From Acidobacteriaceae bacterium (GTDB taxonomy: Bacteria; Acidobacteriota; Terriglobia; Terriglobales; Acidobacteriaceae): a DNA stretch of 11,867 bases. The stretch lies in NCBI GenBank assembly GCA_009781125.1, contig WQYS01000044.1:1-11867 (forward strand), written 5' to 3'. The notes below the pieces were generated by a model, which did not search any database, was not told where the DNA came from, and worked only from the letters and a program-made list of their open reading frames with translations. Of this stretch, positions 1 through 7,246 are shown in pieces (positions within the stretch are counted from its first letter, which is position 1; each line of letters begins with the position of its first letter). Both the position numbers and the translations under genes were made by a program.

Positions 1-86
1 TTCCGTTCAGAAAATTTTGGGGCTTGCTGTCAAAGCAAGGTCTGTGGATTGGTGTATTTCAAAGAACCCAGAAAGGAACGTATACC

Positions 87-1733
87 ATGATGACGTCCAA
101 ATGCAGAAAAGGTATAAATACTTTCCCCCCACTTTTTGTCAACAACAAATCATTCGCGTTCATAGGCGCGGCAATTCTCGTTGCCCTGCTCTTTTTCGGA
201 GGAGCTGTGATGCAGGCGCAGGCACCAGCAGGTAAGCATCGCCCCGCATCAGTACCAGAGGACTACGTGATTACTCCGTTTGGGTATTTCCATCCGTCAT
301 GTATCGTAAACCTATCGAAAGGAGATACCCTCGATAAGGGTTCACGTGCTGTTCGCCATGCGGATGGATATTACGACAGTATCCCAACTTGCGGCCATCC
401 TCGCTACAACGCAAAGGGAAAAATTGACTCGAATTTGAACGATCTGCTCCCGGAAAGCTCAAATGTACCATCGGGTATAAGTGTGCCGTCGCCAGAAAAT
501 CCATATAACCATGCCTATGTTGTACAAGCAACCACAATGGGTTACTCGTATGGGGAGCTTGTGTCTTCCTGGATTGTGCCTCCACCGCCGGCATCTAACG
601 ACGGCCAGACTATATTCTTTTTCCCGGGTCTGGTAGATAACAATGCAGCAAACACACCATATTATACTATTCTGCAGCCGGTGCTTGGATGGAATTCTGG
701 TAGTTGGTTTATCGCGAGTTGGAACTGCTGTATCTATGAAACCAACTCTGATGGAAGCATACAATACGATAATACGACTAATCCACCCACACCAATAACT
801 AATTTGATATTAACCAAGGGTCCAGACTATACTGTCAATCCAGGAGATATAATTTCAGGCATGATTAAATCTGCCTGCACGGCAGGGTCTTCATCATGCG
901 ATACGTGGAATGTTACGACAAAAGATGTGACAACAGGCAGTACGAGTACATTGTCGACCACTGATTATGGACACAGTGAAAGGTACGACAGGGCTTATTC
1001 GGGAGCGATGGAAATTTATTCCATCGCCAACTGTAATGAATACCCTGCGGGTGGCATCACGACATTCTCCACTTCTCTATACAACTACGACAATTTTTCT
1101 TCCGCAATCCCCGATCCAGGTTGGAAGTTCGATAACAATTATTCCATTGGTATGTCCACAAATCCACCCGACCCGCAGTTCACAAACATACCTGAATGTA
1201 ACTATGGTGGAAATGCTACTGCACAACAAACAACGCTCACCTATGGTCTGCCGCCTGCTCAGCCGCCTACCTGGACTACTCCAAACATCCCCCTAGCATG
1301 CAATACCGGCGCCAATGTTACTCCTGGTCCTGGCAACCAGGGTCCATTGAACTGTAAGCAATCAGCCACGTACACTGCTCCTTCTTATTGGAAGTCTGGC
1401 ATATCGCCGTTCTCAGTTTCGATCAACTATACCGGTGCTTTGTGCCAGATGACTTCTGGCACTGGTAATGGTTCCGGCCAGTTTCAGTGCTCTGTAGCTC
1501 TTGTATGTAATGGAGGGACTGGTGGCGGAACCTTTGAAACGTACACCGCATCATCTGTGAGTTACAATTCTCAGTCGCTCGACCCTCCTAATGCCTCATT
1601 CAACACGTGTTCGGGCGTTACCAACCTCAATCAGGTGCAGGTGGTTTATTCTGTGAGCAATCAACAGAGTGGTCCCAACCTTGTGACAGTTACACTATCT
1701 CCTCAGGGGCCCATTCAATACACAATTCACTAA
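87..1733 (+). CDS. Secreted beta-rich protein, possibly glutamic-peptidase (G1/A4)-like
   Basis: This gene encodes a 548-aa exported protein of unproven function. I start it at the ATG at 87, because AGGAA lies 8 bases upstream; an in-frame TTG at 24 would add 21 residues before the signal region. Residues about 22-46 form a hydrophobic export signal with an AQA cleavage box at 44-46. The mature part is rich in Ser, Thr, Asn, Pro and Cys, as secreted beta-sandwich proteins are. Residues about 145-330 faintly match the eqolisin layout: SWIVP (161-165), ILQ with Q197, a PGD turn (252-254), a W-x-V-x-x-x-D-x-T-x-G strand (274-284), and E309 followed by NEYPAGG. Q197 and E309 would then be the catalytic Gln/Glu pair. 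That assignment is an inference from weak motifs. The C-terminal part (385-548) is Cys- and Gly-rich and not recognised. Stop TAA at 1731; a strong hairpin follows. Confidence 0.8.
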   Translation: MMTSKCRKGINTFPPLFVNNKSFAFIGAAILVALLFFGGAVMQAQAPAGKHRPASVPEDYVITPFGYFHPSCIVNLSKGDTLDKGSRAVRHADGYYDSIPTCGHPRYNAKGKIDSNLNDLLPESSNVPSGISVPSPENPYNHAYVVQATTMGYSYGELVSSWIVPPPPASNDGQTIFFFPGLVDNNAANTPYYTILQPVLGWNSGSWFIASWNCCIYETNSDGSIQYDNTTNPPTPITNLILTKGPDYTVNPGDIISGMIKSACTAGSSSCDTWNVTTKDVTTGSTSTLSTTDYGHSERYDRAYSGAMEIYSIANCNEYPAGGITTFSTSLYNYDNFSSAIPDPGWKFDNNYSIGMSTNPPDPQFTNIPECNYGGNATAQQTTLTYGLPPAQPPTWTTPNIPLACNTGANVTPGPGNQGPLNCKQSATYTAPSYWKSGISPFSVSINYTGALCQMTSGTGNGSGQFQCSVALVCNGGTGGGTFETYTASSVSYNSQSLDPPNASFNTCSGVTNLNQVQVVYSVSNQQSGPNLVTVTLSPQGPIQYTIH

Positions 1734-1741
1734 TGTTTTAT

Positions 1742-1770
1742 ACCAGCCTGGGGCCTTGCCCCAGGCTGGT
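1742..1770 (+). terminator. Strong hairpin after the first secreted-protein gene
   Basis: The arms 1742-1754 and 1758-1770 are perfect 13-base reverse complements (ACCAGCCTGGGGC / GCCCCAGGCTGGT) with a 3-base loop. The hairpin begins 9 bases after the stop codon. No T-run follows on either strand, so it is not a canonical intrinsic terminator. It may stabilise the mRNA 3' end, or terminate inefficiently. Confidence 0.6.
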
Positions 1771-1830
1771 TGGGGCGTGACTTTAGCGCTATCTTTACGC
1801 TGTGAACACAACAAACAGATTACGAATACT

Positions 1831-3535
1831 TTTGAAAGCGAGGACATTTCAATGTGGATGATGAAGAAGAATCTGTGGAGATCAATAGTTCTGCTGGGCT
1901 GCCTGTTTGGGCTTGCCGGTGTCTCTCCATCCGCCTCGGCGCAGACTGATGCCACACCCGCAACTCCAACATTTTCCCCTGGAGCTGCCACATTTCCTAC
2001 CGCGCCGGTGACTGTCACGATCAGCGATGCGACCGAGGGAGCGACCATTTATTACACAACGGACAACACTACTCCCACCACGAACTCAATCCAATACAGC
2101 AAGCCGTTCACGATAGAAACGACGCAAACGATTCAGGCCATAGCCGTGGATTCAGACGGGATTCAAAGCGAAGTCGCCAGCACAACATACATTGTTCCAC
2201 CTGACTTTGCCATTACACTCGGACTCTCATCCCTCACGGTTAAATCCGGAGGCAGCGCCTCTATGGGTATCACTATGCAAGGTTTACCCGAAGGAGGAAA
2301 CGTCAACTTCTCCTGCTCCAACCTGCCGAAAGACGCTATATGTGACTTCAAGGTCGAACCTGTACCCACTCCCTTTGGTGTCGAATACATTACGTTGACG
2401 GTGTCTTCCTCTACAACCAGCGCAACCCATTACAGCTATGGTTCGGGATTGGTTCTTGCCACCGTGTTGTGCTTCTTCGGATGGAAGCGGCGGCGTCCGA
2501 TGCAGATTCTGCTGCTTGCGGTTTGCATAGGCGCTCTAGGCACATTAACTGCATGTGGGGGAGACACACCTATTGCCACCCCTACCCCTACACCCACACC
2601 CATCCACTTCCCCCCTACACCCATACCCACCACAACAGTTACTGTGACCGCTACTTCAGGCTCAATATCGCACACCGCTGACTTTGAATTGACGGTGTAC
2701 TAGCCACAAACATCTTTGAAAGTGAGGGTATCCTAATGGCAATGGTAAAGTATCTGCGGAAGTTAACTGTAGCAGGATGTCTGTTTGGATTTGTCAGTAT
2801 TGCTCCGCCTATCGAAGCGCAGACAGCTGCTCCGGAGTTTTCACCTCCAGCCGGAACCTACACAAATGCCGTCCTGGCTGTCACCATCACCGATGCGACA
2901 GATGGAGCGATCATTTATTTCACTACAGATGGCACCATTCCCACCACGAAATCAACTCAATGCAACAACGAGTGCCTACCTCTGGTGACGCACACGCAAA
3001 CGATTCAGGCCATCGCAGTGTCCCCGGACGGAATCCCAAGCGAGGTCGCCAGCGCGACGTACACCATTCCGCCCGACTTCAACATCGCTATCAACCCTAC
3101 AGACCTCACGGTTAAATCCGGACGTAGTACCACTGCTAACATCACCGTCCAGGACGTGGGAGGCGGCACTAGTGGCGGGAACGTCAACTTCGCCTGCTCC
3201 GGATTGCCGAAGGGCTATGCATGTGCCTTCAAAGTCGTAGTTGCGCCCACACCCTATGGAATTGCCGATGTAACGATGACCGTGTCCCCATCCACACACA
3301 GCGCGTTCAGACACAGCTATGGTTCAGGATTGGTTCTTGCAGCAGTTGGGATATGCTTCTTCGGATGGAAGCGGCGGCGTCCGATGCAAATTCTGCTGCT
3401 CGCGGTTTGCATAGGCGCGCTAGGAACACTGACTGGCTGCGGAGGAGGCACAACTACTCCCTCCACCTCAACGGCCACCGTGATCGCCACCTCAGGCTCA
3501 ATATCGCACACCGCTGACTTCACGTTGACGGTTTA
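1831..3535 (+). repeat. Tandem gene duplication with conserved leader and anchor segments
   Basis: Two gene copies lie head to tail. The matching leaders are TTTGAAAGCGAGG (1831-1843) and TTTGAAAGTGAGG (2715-2727), each ending in the ribosome-binding site. The strongest internal matches are the membrane-hairpin segments (about 2440-2560 against 3316-3440) and the tail-strand segments (about 2658-2698 against 3494-3534). They share long exact runs such as TGGAAGCGGCGGCGTCCGAT. This shows that each duplication unit includes the leader and the gene. Confidence 0.8.
1852..2703 (+). CDS. Exported CHB_HEX/Ig-like protein with C-terminal membrane hairpin, copy 1
   Basis: This encodes a 283-aa surface protein. 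The ATG at 1852 is chosen because GAGGA ends 7 bases upstream and a signal peptide follows at once (residues 1-30, ASA/QT cleavage). Residues about 38-115 match the small beta domain found at the C terminus of chitobiases (CHB_HEX_C_1 type): P-x-F-S-P-G, a YYTTD-x-x-x-P-T core, and TIQAIAVDSDG. Residues about 118-190 form an Ig-like domain with the NFSCSNLPK strand. Residues 197-237 hold two hydrophobic segments around the cytosolic-type loop WKRRRPMQ, ending in TACGG. A Pro/Thr-rich linker (239-262) and a tail VTATSGSISHTADFELTV follow. A paralogue lies 32 bases downstream with the same upstream leader, so they probably form one unit. No enzymatic residues are visible; a role in adhesion or carbohydrate contact is a guess from the domain types. 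Confidence 0.88.
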   Translation: MWMMKKNLWRSIVLLGCLFGLAGVSPSASAQTDATPATPTFSPGAATFPTAPVTVTISDATEGATIYYTTDNTTPTTNSIQYSKPFTIETTQTIQAIAVDSDGIQSEVASTTYIVPPDFAITLGLSSLTVKSGGSASMGITMQGLPEGGNVNFSCSNLPKDAICDFKVEPVPTPFGVEYITLTVSSSTTSATHYSYGSGLVLATVLCFFGWKRRRPMQILLLAVCIGALGTLTACGGDTPIATPTPTPTPIHFPPTPIPTTTVTVTATSGSISHTADFELTVY

Positions 3536-3539
3536 CTAA
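2736..3539 (+). CDS. Exported CHB_HEX/Ig-like protein with C-terminal membrane hairpin, copy 2
   Basis: This 267-aa protein is a tandem paralogue of the preceding gene. The ATG at 2736 has GAGGG 7 bases upstream and is followed by a signal peptide (residues 1-28, cleaved near IEA/QT). The order is the same: CHB_HEX-like domain (about 32-111; YFTTDGTIPT, TIQAIAVSPDG), Ig-like domain (about 114-187; NFACSGLPKGYACAF), and a membrane hairpin (194-236) around WKRRRPMQ ending in TGCGGG. The tail ATSGSISHTADFTLTV is almost identical to that of copy 1. It differs by an extra Cys pair in the first domain (C76, C80) and by lacking the long Pro/Thr linker. The DNA is most alike over the membrane hairpin and the tail and much less alike in the exposed domains. 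This suggests constraint or conversion at the anchor and divergence outside. The function is unknown. Confidence 0.88.
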   Translation: MAMVKYLRKLTVAGCLFGFVSIAPPIEAQTAAPEFSPPAGTYTNAVLAVTITDATDGAIIYFTTDGTIPTTKSTQCNNECLPLVTHTQTIQAIAVSPDGIPSEVASATYTIPPDFNIAINPTDLTVKSGRSTTANITVQDVGGGTSGGNVNFACSGLPKGYACAFKVVVAPTPYGIADVTMTVSPSTHSAFRHSYGSGLVLAAVGICFFGWKRRRPMQILLLAVCIGALGTLTGCGGGTTTPSTSTATVIATSGSISHTADFTLTVY

Positions 3540-3565
3540 GACTTACTCGAACGAACCAAAAATCA

Positions 3566-3585
3566 GGGGCCGCCTCGGCGGCCCC
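3566..3585. terminator. Bidirectional terminator between convergent genes
   Basis: GGGGCCGC and GCGGCCCC pair perfectly around a CTCG loop. On the minus strand the hairpin is followed by TGATTTTTGG, giving an intrinsic terminator for the OmpA-family gene. On the plus strand there is no good T-run, so its effect on the secreted-protein genes may be weaker. It sits midway between the two converging stop codons. Confidence 0.8.
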
Positions 3586-3605
3586 ATATGTTTGGTGCGC
3601 ATCCA

Positions 3606-5330
3606 TCAGTTGCCTATGGATTGTGTTGACAGAGCAGATTCCGGCTGCTTGTACTGGACGCAGACCGCCTTGCCGCCAAGCAGGATATCGACGCGGCGGT
3701 TCTGAGCGCGTCCCTCTTCGGTAGCGTTGCTGGCTACAGGATATTCCTTGCCATACCCGTTCGCCGTGATTCTGGCGTCATCCACTCCGTCCTGCACCAG
3801 ATACGCCTTCACCGTGCGCGCGCGGTTCTCGCTCAGACCCAGGTTGTAGGTCACGCTGGCAATCGAATCCGTATATCCTTCCACGTGAATGTCCACATCC
3901 GGATACTGCTTCAGAATTCCCGCTACCCGATCCAGCAGTTCCCTGCCCTCGGGCTTCAGCGTGTACTTGTCGGTATCGAACAGCACTGAATTCAGATGAA
4001 AGGTCAATCCACGGTCACCCTCCTCGGTCTTCAGAACAGAGTTCAACTCGGCGCGCAGCTCCTTGCATGTATCTATTGGTTTTTCAGGAGGCGCTGGAGC
4101 CAGAGCAGGCTGTGGTTCCGGAGCGGCAGCAGGCTGCGGAGCCGGAGCTGCTGGCGGAGGCGGGACACACTCCATCGGCACACGGGCATGAAGTGTCGGA
4201 CGATACGGAGCATAGCGTCCCTGCATCTGCGCTGGCGGCGGCATTGTTGCTGCTATCCGGTCGATCTCTTGCAAAGAGAGCGTCTGTACCAAAGCCGGAT
4301 CAGCCAGCCGAAAGCTGAGTATGGCTTCGGCAGGAACTCTGACCGCGCCGTTTCGAGTCGCAGCCGAAGCTCCCAGGCCTGCCGCGCTGCCTACACCTGC
4401 TCCTAAAAGCGCTCCCGAACCGCCACCCGCCGCGGCTCCAAGGATTGCTCCCAAAGCACCCAACCTGACCGTGTTTTCAACGGTTTGCCCGGTCTTATCG
4501 TAACCGCCTTGCTGCCAGTATCCGGTCACCAACGGGTAAGGCTGGCTCCCGAGACTCACTTGTGTCAACGCGAGAGAGATACCGCCACGTCCACGCAGCG
4601 GAGTTCCCGGTCGGGCGTCAGCCACAACTCCCTGAACGTAGGTTCCGCGCGGAATGGCAATCTGGTTCCCGACAATCACATTAGCCAGCACAACTCCGTC
4701 AAACGCCGTTCCCGGAGGCGTTCGCCTGCTATCAATGGCCTGGTTGATTCGAACCTGAAGCAGCGTTCCGGCTGGAATGACTACGGTCACTCCAGCCTTC
4801 TGAGCCGGTTGAAGCTGGCAAGGATAATATCCGCGCGTATGGGGCCTTCCATACCGGGGCTGAGGATAGGGCGGATATGCCTGCGGATCTCCGTACTGCC
4901 CCGAGTTCTGCGGAGAAACGGGAGCCATGTTGCGGTCAGCCGGGTCCGGCTCCTGATCGCCATACTCGGGAGGGTTCGCCTGGCCGTAGACCTGGCCTTG
5001 CTGCTGCTGCGATTCGATGACAAGCTCATCGATGACCTTCTTCACTCCTGGAGTATTTGCGGCCAGTTGTTCGGCTTTGGTTCGCGACGCCTCATCGCGG
5101 ACGGTTCCGCTCAGAGTGACTGTTCCGTAGACGATTGTCGTGTTGATGGCTTGATCGGCAAGATCGGCGGCGCCTGCCAGAGCCTTGAGGACGCTGGCCT
5201 CAACCTGGGCATCGGGTACGGTTGCCGGTTTACTCTGATCCTGCGCGAAACCGATACTGGGAACCACCACCAAACCGGCGATCAGAATCGCAAACTGTGA
5301 ATACTGCAAGAGAATGTTATGTGTTTTCAT
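3606..5330 (-). CDS. BON-glycine zipper-OmpA outer-envelope protein
   Basis: This encodes a 574-aa envelope protein. The start at 5330 is chosen because GGAGGA lies directly upstream and a signal peptide begins there (residues 1-29). Residues about 38-106 are a BON domain (VTLSGTVRDEASRTKAE, then PGVKKVIDELVI), a fold linked to membrane or lipid contact. A Gln/Pro/Tyr-rich linker follows (107-175). Residues about 181-275 form a beta-rich module (IPAGTLLQVRINQAID) that I do not assign. Residues 289-325 are a Gly/Ala zipper (GAILGAAAGGGSGALLGAG) that could insert in a membrane. An Ala/Pro linker leads to a C-terminal OmpA domain (about 442-551) with GYTDSIAS (D488), the NLGLSENRA helix and NRRVDI (R546). 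These are the residues that bind diaminopimelate in peptidoglycan. The protein therefore probably ties the outer membrane to the wall. It stands alone, and ends at the terminator 3566-3585. Confidence 0.9.
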   Translation of the reverse strand: MKTHNILLQYSQFAILIAGLVVVPSIGFAQDQSKPATVPDAQVEASVLKALAGAADLADQAINTTIVYGTVTLSGTVRDEASRTKAEQLAANTPGVKKVIDELVIESQQQQGQVYGQANPPEYGDQEPDPADRNMAPVSPQNSGQYGDPQAYPPYPQPRYGRPHTRGYYPCQLQPAQKAGVTVVIPAGTLLQVRINQAIDSRRTPPGTAFDGVVLANVIVGNQIAIPRGTYVQGVVADARPGTPLRGRGGISLALTQVSLGSQPYPLVTGYWQQGGYDKTGQTVENTVRLGALGAILGAAAGGGSGALLGAGVGSAAGLGASAATRNGAVRVPAEAILSFRLADPALVQTLSLQEIDRIAATMPPPAQMQGRYAPYRPTLHARVPMECVPPPPAAPAPQPAAAPEPQPALAPAPPEKPIDTCKELRAELNSVLKTEEGDRGLTFHLNSVLFDTDKYTLKPEGRELLDRVAGILKQYPDVDIHVEGYTDSIASVTYNLGLSENRARTVKAYLVQDGVDDARITANGYGKEYPVASNATEEGRAQNRRVDILLGGKAVCVQYKQPESALSTQSIGN

Positions 5331-5397
5331 GAATCCTCCGCTGCTGATATTGCATACGCTCGTAATCGTCACAGGGGCAAATCTGCGAAGCAGCGTC

Positions 5398-5424
5398 TCT
5401 ATATTAACAACGTATTTCCGGCAA
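5398..5424 (-). promoter_or_regulatory. Possible promoter of the BON/OmpA gene
   Basis: On the minus strand TTGCCG (5424-5419) and TATAGA (5403-5398) are separated by 15 bases, about 70 bases upstream of the start codon. The spacing is shorter than the usual 17, so this is a weak candidate. It would be divergent from the tRNA promoter at 5478-5506. Confidence 0.3.
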
Positions 5425-5477
5425 AAAAGTTACGCCCTGGAAAAATGCATCCTCGAAACCATGACAAGAAGTCAAGA

Positions 5478-5506
5478 TTGACGTTTTCACCGAAAAGCGT
5501 TAAATT
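5478..5506 (+). promoter_or_regulatory. Sigma-70-type promoter of the initiator tRNA
   Basis: TTGACG (5478-5483) and TAAATT (5501-5506) are separated by exactly 17 bases. Both hexamers are close to consensus. The expected start, about 7 bases after the -10 box, falls at or within a base or two of the mature tRNA 5' end at 5512. Confidence 0.65.
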
Positions 5507-5511
5507 TGTAA

Positions 5512-5588
<77 letters not shown>

Positions 5589-5616
5589 TTAGAATCAACA
5601 ACTTACGCGAAAATAG

Positions 5617-5647
5617 CAGGCGCAACCACACCGGGTGGTTGCGCCTG
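5617..5647. terminator. Hairpin between the tRNA and the integrase gene
   Basis: CAGGCGCAACCAC (5617-5629) and GTGGTTGCGCCTG (5635-5647) are perfect 13-base arms with an ACCGG loop. On the minus strand CTATTTT follows, so it can end integrase transcription. It may also end the tRNA transcript on the plus strand. The stem contains CGCAACCA, the same eight bases as the tRNA 3' end. Confidence 0.7.
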
Positions 5648-5665
5648 GGTTGCATTTGGTTGCAT
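5637..5665 (+). repeat. Three phased GGTTGC repeats next to the integrase, candidate arm sites
   Basis: GGTTGCGC starts at 5637, GGTTGCAT at 5648 and GGTTGCAT at 5658, which gives steps of 11 and 10 bases, about one helical turn. An inverted copy lies at 5621-5628 and another at the tRNA end (5581-5588). Phased short repeats beside a tRNA att site are typical of arm-type integrase or excisionase sites. This role is inferred. Confidence 0.45.
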
Positions 5666-5684
5666 CCATTTTAAGGATTTTCCT

Positions 5685-6815
5685 CTACGATTCCTCGTCC
5701 AGACGGTCAACATAAGCAATATCTGCTCCCGGCACCAGGTGGCCGTAGATATCCACGGTGACCTGGATCGACGAATGGCCCATCTGTTCCTTGACGTAGG
5801 TAAGAGGTGAACCCTTCTGGATCAGACGCGACCCGAAGGTATGCCTCAGATCGTGCAGCCGAAACTTCCGCAGACCCGACTTCTCGTGGGCAGCCAAAAA
5901 GTACCTGTGGTACAGGTTGTCCGGGTCCAGAATGGTTCCTTCCGGCGACGGAAACACCAGTTGATCCCCGATGGCCAAAGGATCAGAGAGGCCGAGCGCG
6001 GCAAGACGAGCGTCCCGCAGGCCGAGGAGAACACGGCGGAGTCCGCGTGACATATCCACACGACGCGACTTCTTGCTCTTGGTGGTGGTGTGCTGGCGAC
6101 GCACATAATTATGCTGAACCAGCAGGTACCGATTACGATCTTTGTTGCTTTTCCCGAACTCCAGATCCTGGAACTGGAGAGAAACCAGTTCGCCACGGCG
6201 CAGGCCTGCCCGCACAGCAGTCAGGAAAAGAGGAACGTATTCGGGGCATACCTCTCCGGCAGCTTCAAGCAACTTGTTTACCTCCTCCTGAGTCAACGCA
6301 ATCCCCTTCACTTTCGGAGCGCGTGCTGCACGAGTGAACTTGCCGAGATTAGTGGCAGGATTTGACTCCAACAGTTCATCGTCGATTGCATAATTGAGAA
6401 TGCTGCGGAGAATGCTTATAGCATTCCGGATGGAACTGCGTGCCATGCCCTTCGCGATGGCATCAGCAATGAAACTCTTAATGCTGGCACGCTTGATCTG
6501 GTCAAGGCGACACTTGCCAAATCGCGGACGCAGATGATTCTTCATAACACTTTCAAACGAGTCGTTAGTCGATGGCTTGCAAGAGTTGACAGCGTATTCC
6601 TGCTTCCAGCGTGTGGCATAGTCGTCAAAGTTAGGCATTTGTGAACTGCCCCCGACCAGTACACCGAGATCACCCAGTACTAATTTCTCCTCCAAGGCAA
6701 GTTTGACCTTAGTTGCAGCAGACCGGCTTGTCCCTACGCATTTTGCCTTACGCTGGCCATTATGATTAATGAAAACGTACCACTGCTTATTCTTTTTACG
6801 AATTTTAACTCCCAT
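5685..6815 (-). CDS. int: Tyrosine-recombinase integrase of the tRNA-fMet island
   Basis: This 376-aa protein is a full-length phage/island integrase, which would catalyse recombination between the tRNA att site and the element. Residues 1-60 are a basic N-terminal arm-binding region. Residues about 62-160 form the core-binding helical domain. Residues about 170-376 are the catalytic domain with all expected residues: R206 in AGLRRGEL, a Lys near K246, H321 and R324 in HDLRHTF, H347 in MGHSS, and the nucleophile Y357 in DIYGHL. Its ATG lies 3 bases beyond the stop of the excisionase-like gene, and the AAGGG ribosome-binding site lies inside the end of that gene, so the two are translated as an operon. 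The hairpin 5617-5647 lies behind its stop. Nothing suggests decay. Confidence 0.94.
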   Translation of the reverse strand: MGVKIRKKNKQWYVFINHNGQRKAKCVGTSRSAATKVKLALEEKLVLGDLGVLVGGSSQMPNFDDYATRWKQEYAVNSCKPSTNDSFESVMKNHLRPRFGKCRLDQIKRASIKSFIADAIAKGMARSSIRNAISILRSILNYAIDDELLESNPATNLGKFTRAARAPKVKGIALTQEEVNKLLEAAGEVCPEYVPLFLTAVRAGLRRGELVSLQFQDLEFGKSNKDRNRYLLVQHNYVRRQHTTTKSKKSRRVDMSRGLRRVLLGLRDARLAALGLSDPLAIGDQLVFPSPEGTILDPDNLYHRYFLAAHEKSGLRKFRLHDLRHTFGSRLIQKGSPLTYVKEQMGHSSIQVTVDIYGHLVPGADIAYVDRLDEES

Positions 6816-6818
6816 AAT

Positions 6819-7094
6819 TTAAACCCTTACTTCTAAACCTTTCAAAACATTATTTGTGATCTGCTCCACATCGATGCCGTGCAGAGGCAGATATGGATGG
6901 GACTCAAGCCAGCGATCAAATTGAGTCTTGTTGATTAGAATTTTTCCACCGTTCACCTGCACGGCAGGCAACGGATCTGTTGGTAGGTGAATCCATTCCC
7001 GTACTACCCTTTCCGAGATACACGCGTAGGCCTCGATGGTTCTCAAATCCATCCATTCTGGCTGCTCTACGCGTTGTCGTCTCGCTGAAGGCAT
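6819..7094 (-). CDS. Excisionase-like winged HTH protein
   Basis: This encodes a 91-aa DNA-binding protein of the excisionase/AlpA/HTH_17 type, probably the directionality factor for the adjacent integrase. Residues about 15-35 form the helix-turn-helix (MDLRTIEAYACISERVVREW). Residues 43-54 resemble the wing strand (PAVQVNGGKILI). Residues 55-64 match the closing helix usual in this family (NKTQFDRWLE). The C-terminal 25 residues are not recognised. I see no strong ribosome-binding site before the ATG at 7094. It lies directly upstream of and in operon with the integrase. A 12-base inverted repeat about 40 bases upstream could be its own binding or control site. Confidence 0.75.
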   Translation of the reverse strand: MPSARRQRVEQPEWMDLRTIEAYACISERVVREWIHLPTDPLPAVQVNGGKILINKTQFDRWLESHPYLPLHGIDVEQITNNVLKGLEVRV

Positions 7095-7132
7095 ATCTAT
7101 TCGAATTGTTTGCTACTATGTTCGCGAGTTAT

Positions 7133-7171
7133 TAGCGGCCAATGAATCTGATCCAGGTGCATTGGCCGCTA
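7133..7171. promoter_or_regulatory. 12-base inverted repeat upstream of the excisionase/integrase operon
   Basis: TAGCGGCCAATG (7133-7144) and CATTGGCCGCTA (7160-7171) are exact reverse complements around a 15-base spacer. The gap between the 186-aa recombinase-like gene and the excisionase-like gene holds nothing else. No T-run follows, so it looks like an operator or recombination site rather than a terminator. Confidence 0.5.
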
Positions 7172-7246
7172 CCATGTTGTTTGAGCACGTTACGGCTAGT
7201 CATTGGTCGAAACGTACTTTGTCCTTTGCCAGCACATATCCGCGTC

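Noticed and set aside
4485..5300. Plus-strand open frame of 271 codons
   Set aside because: It is antisense to the BON/OmpA gene, whose signal peptide and domains are clear; the frame has no recognisable domain.
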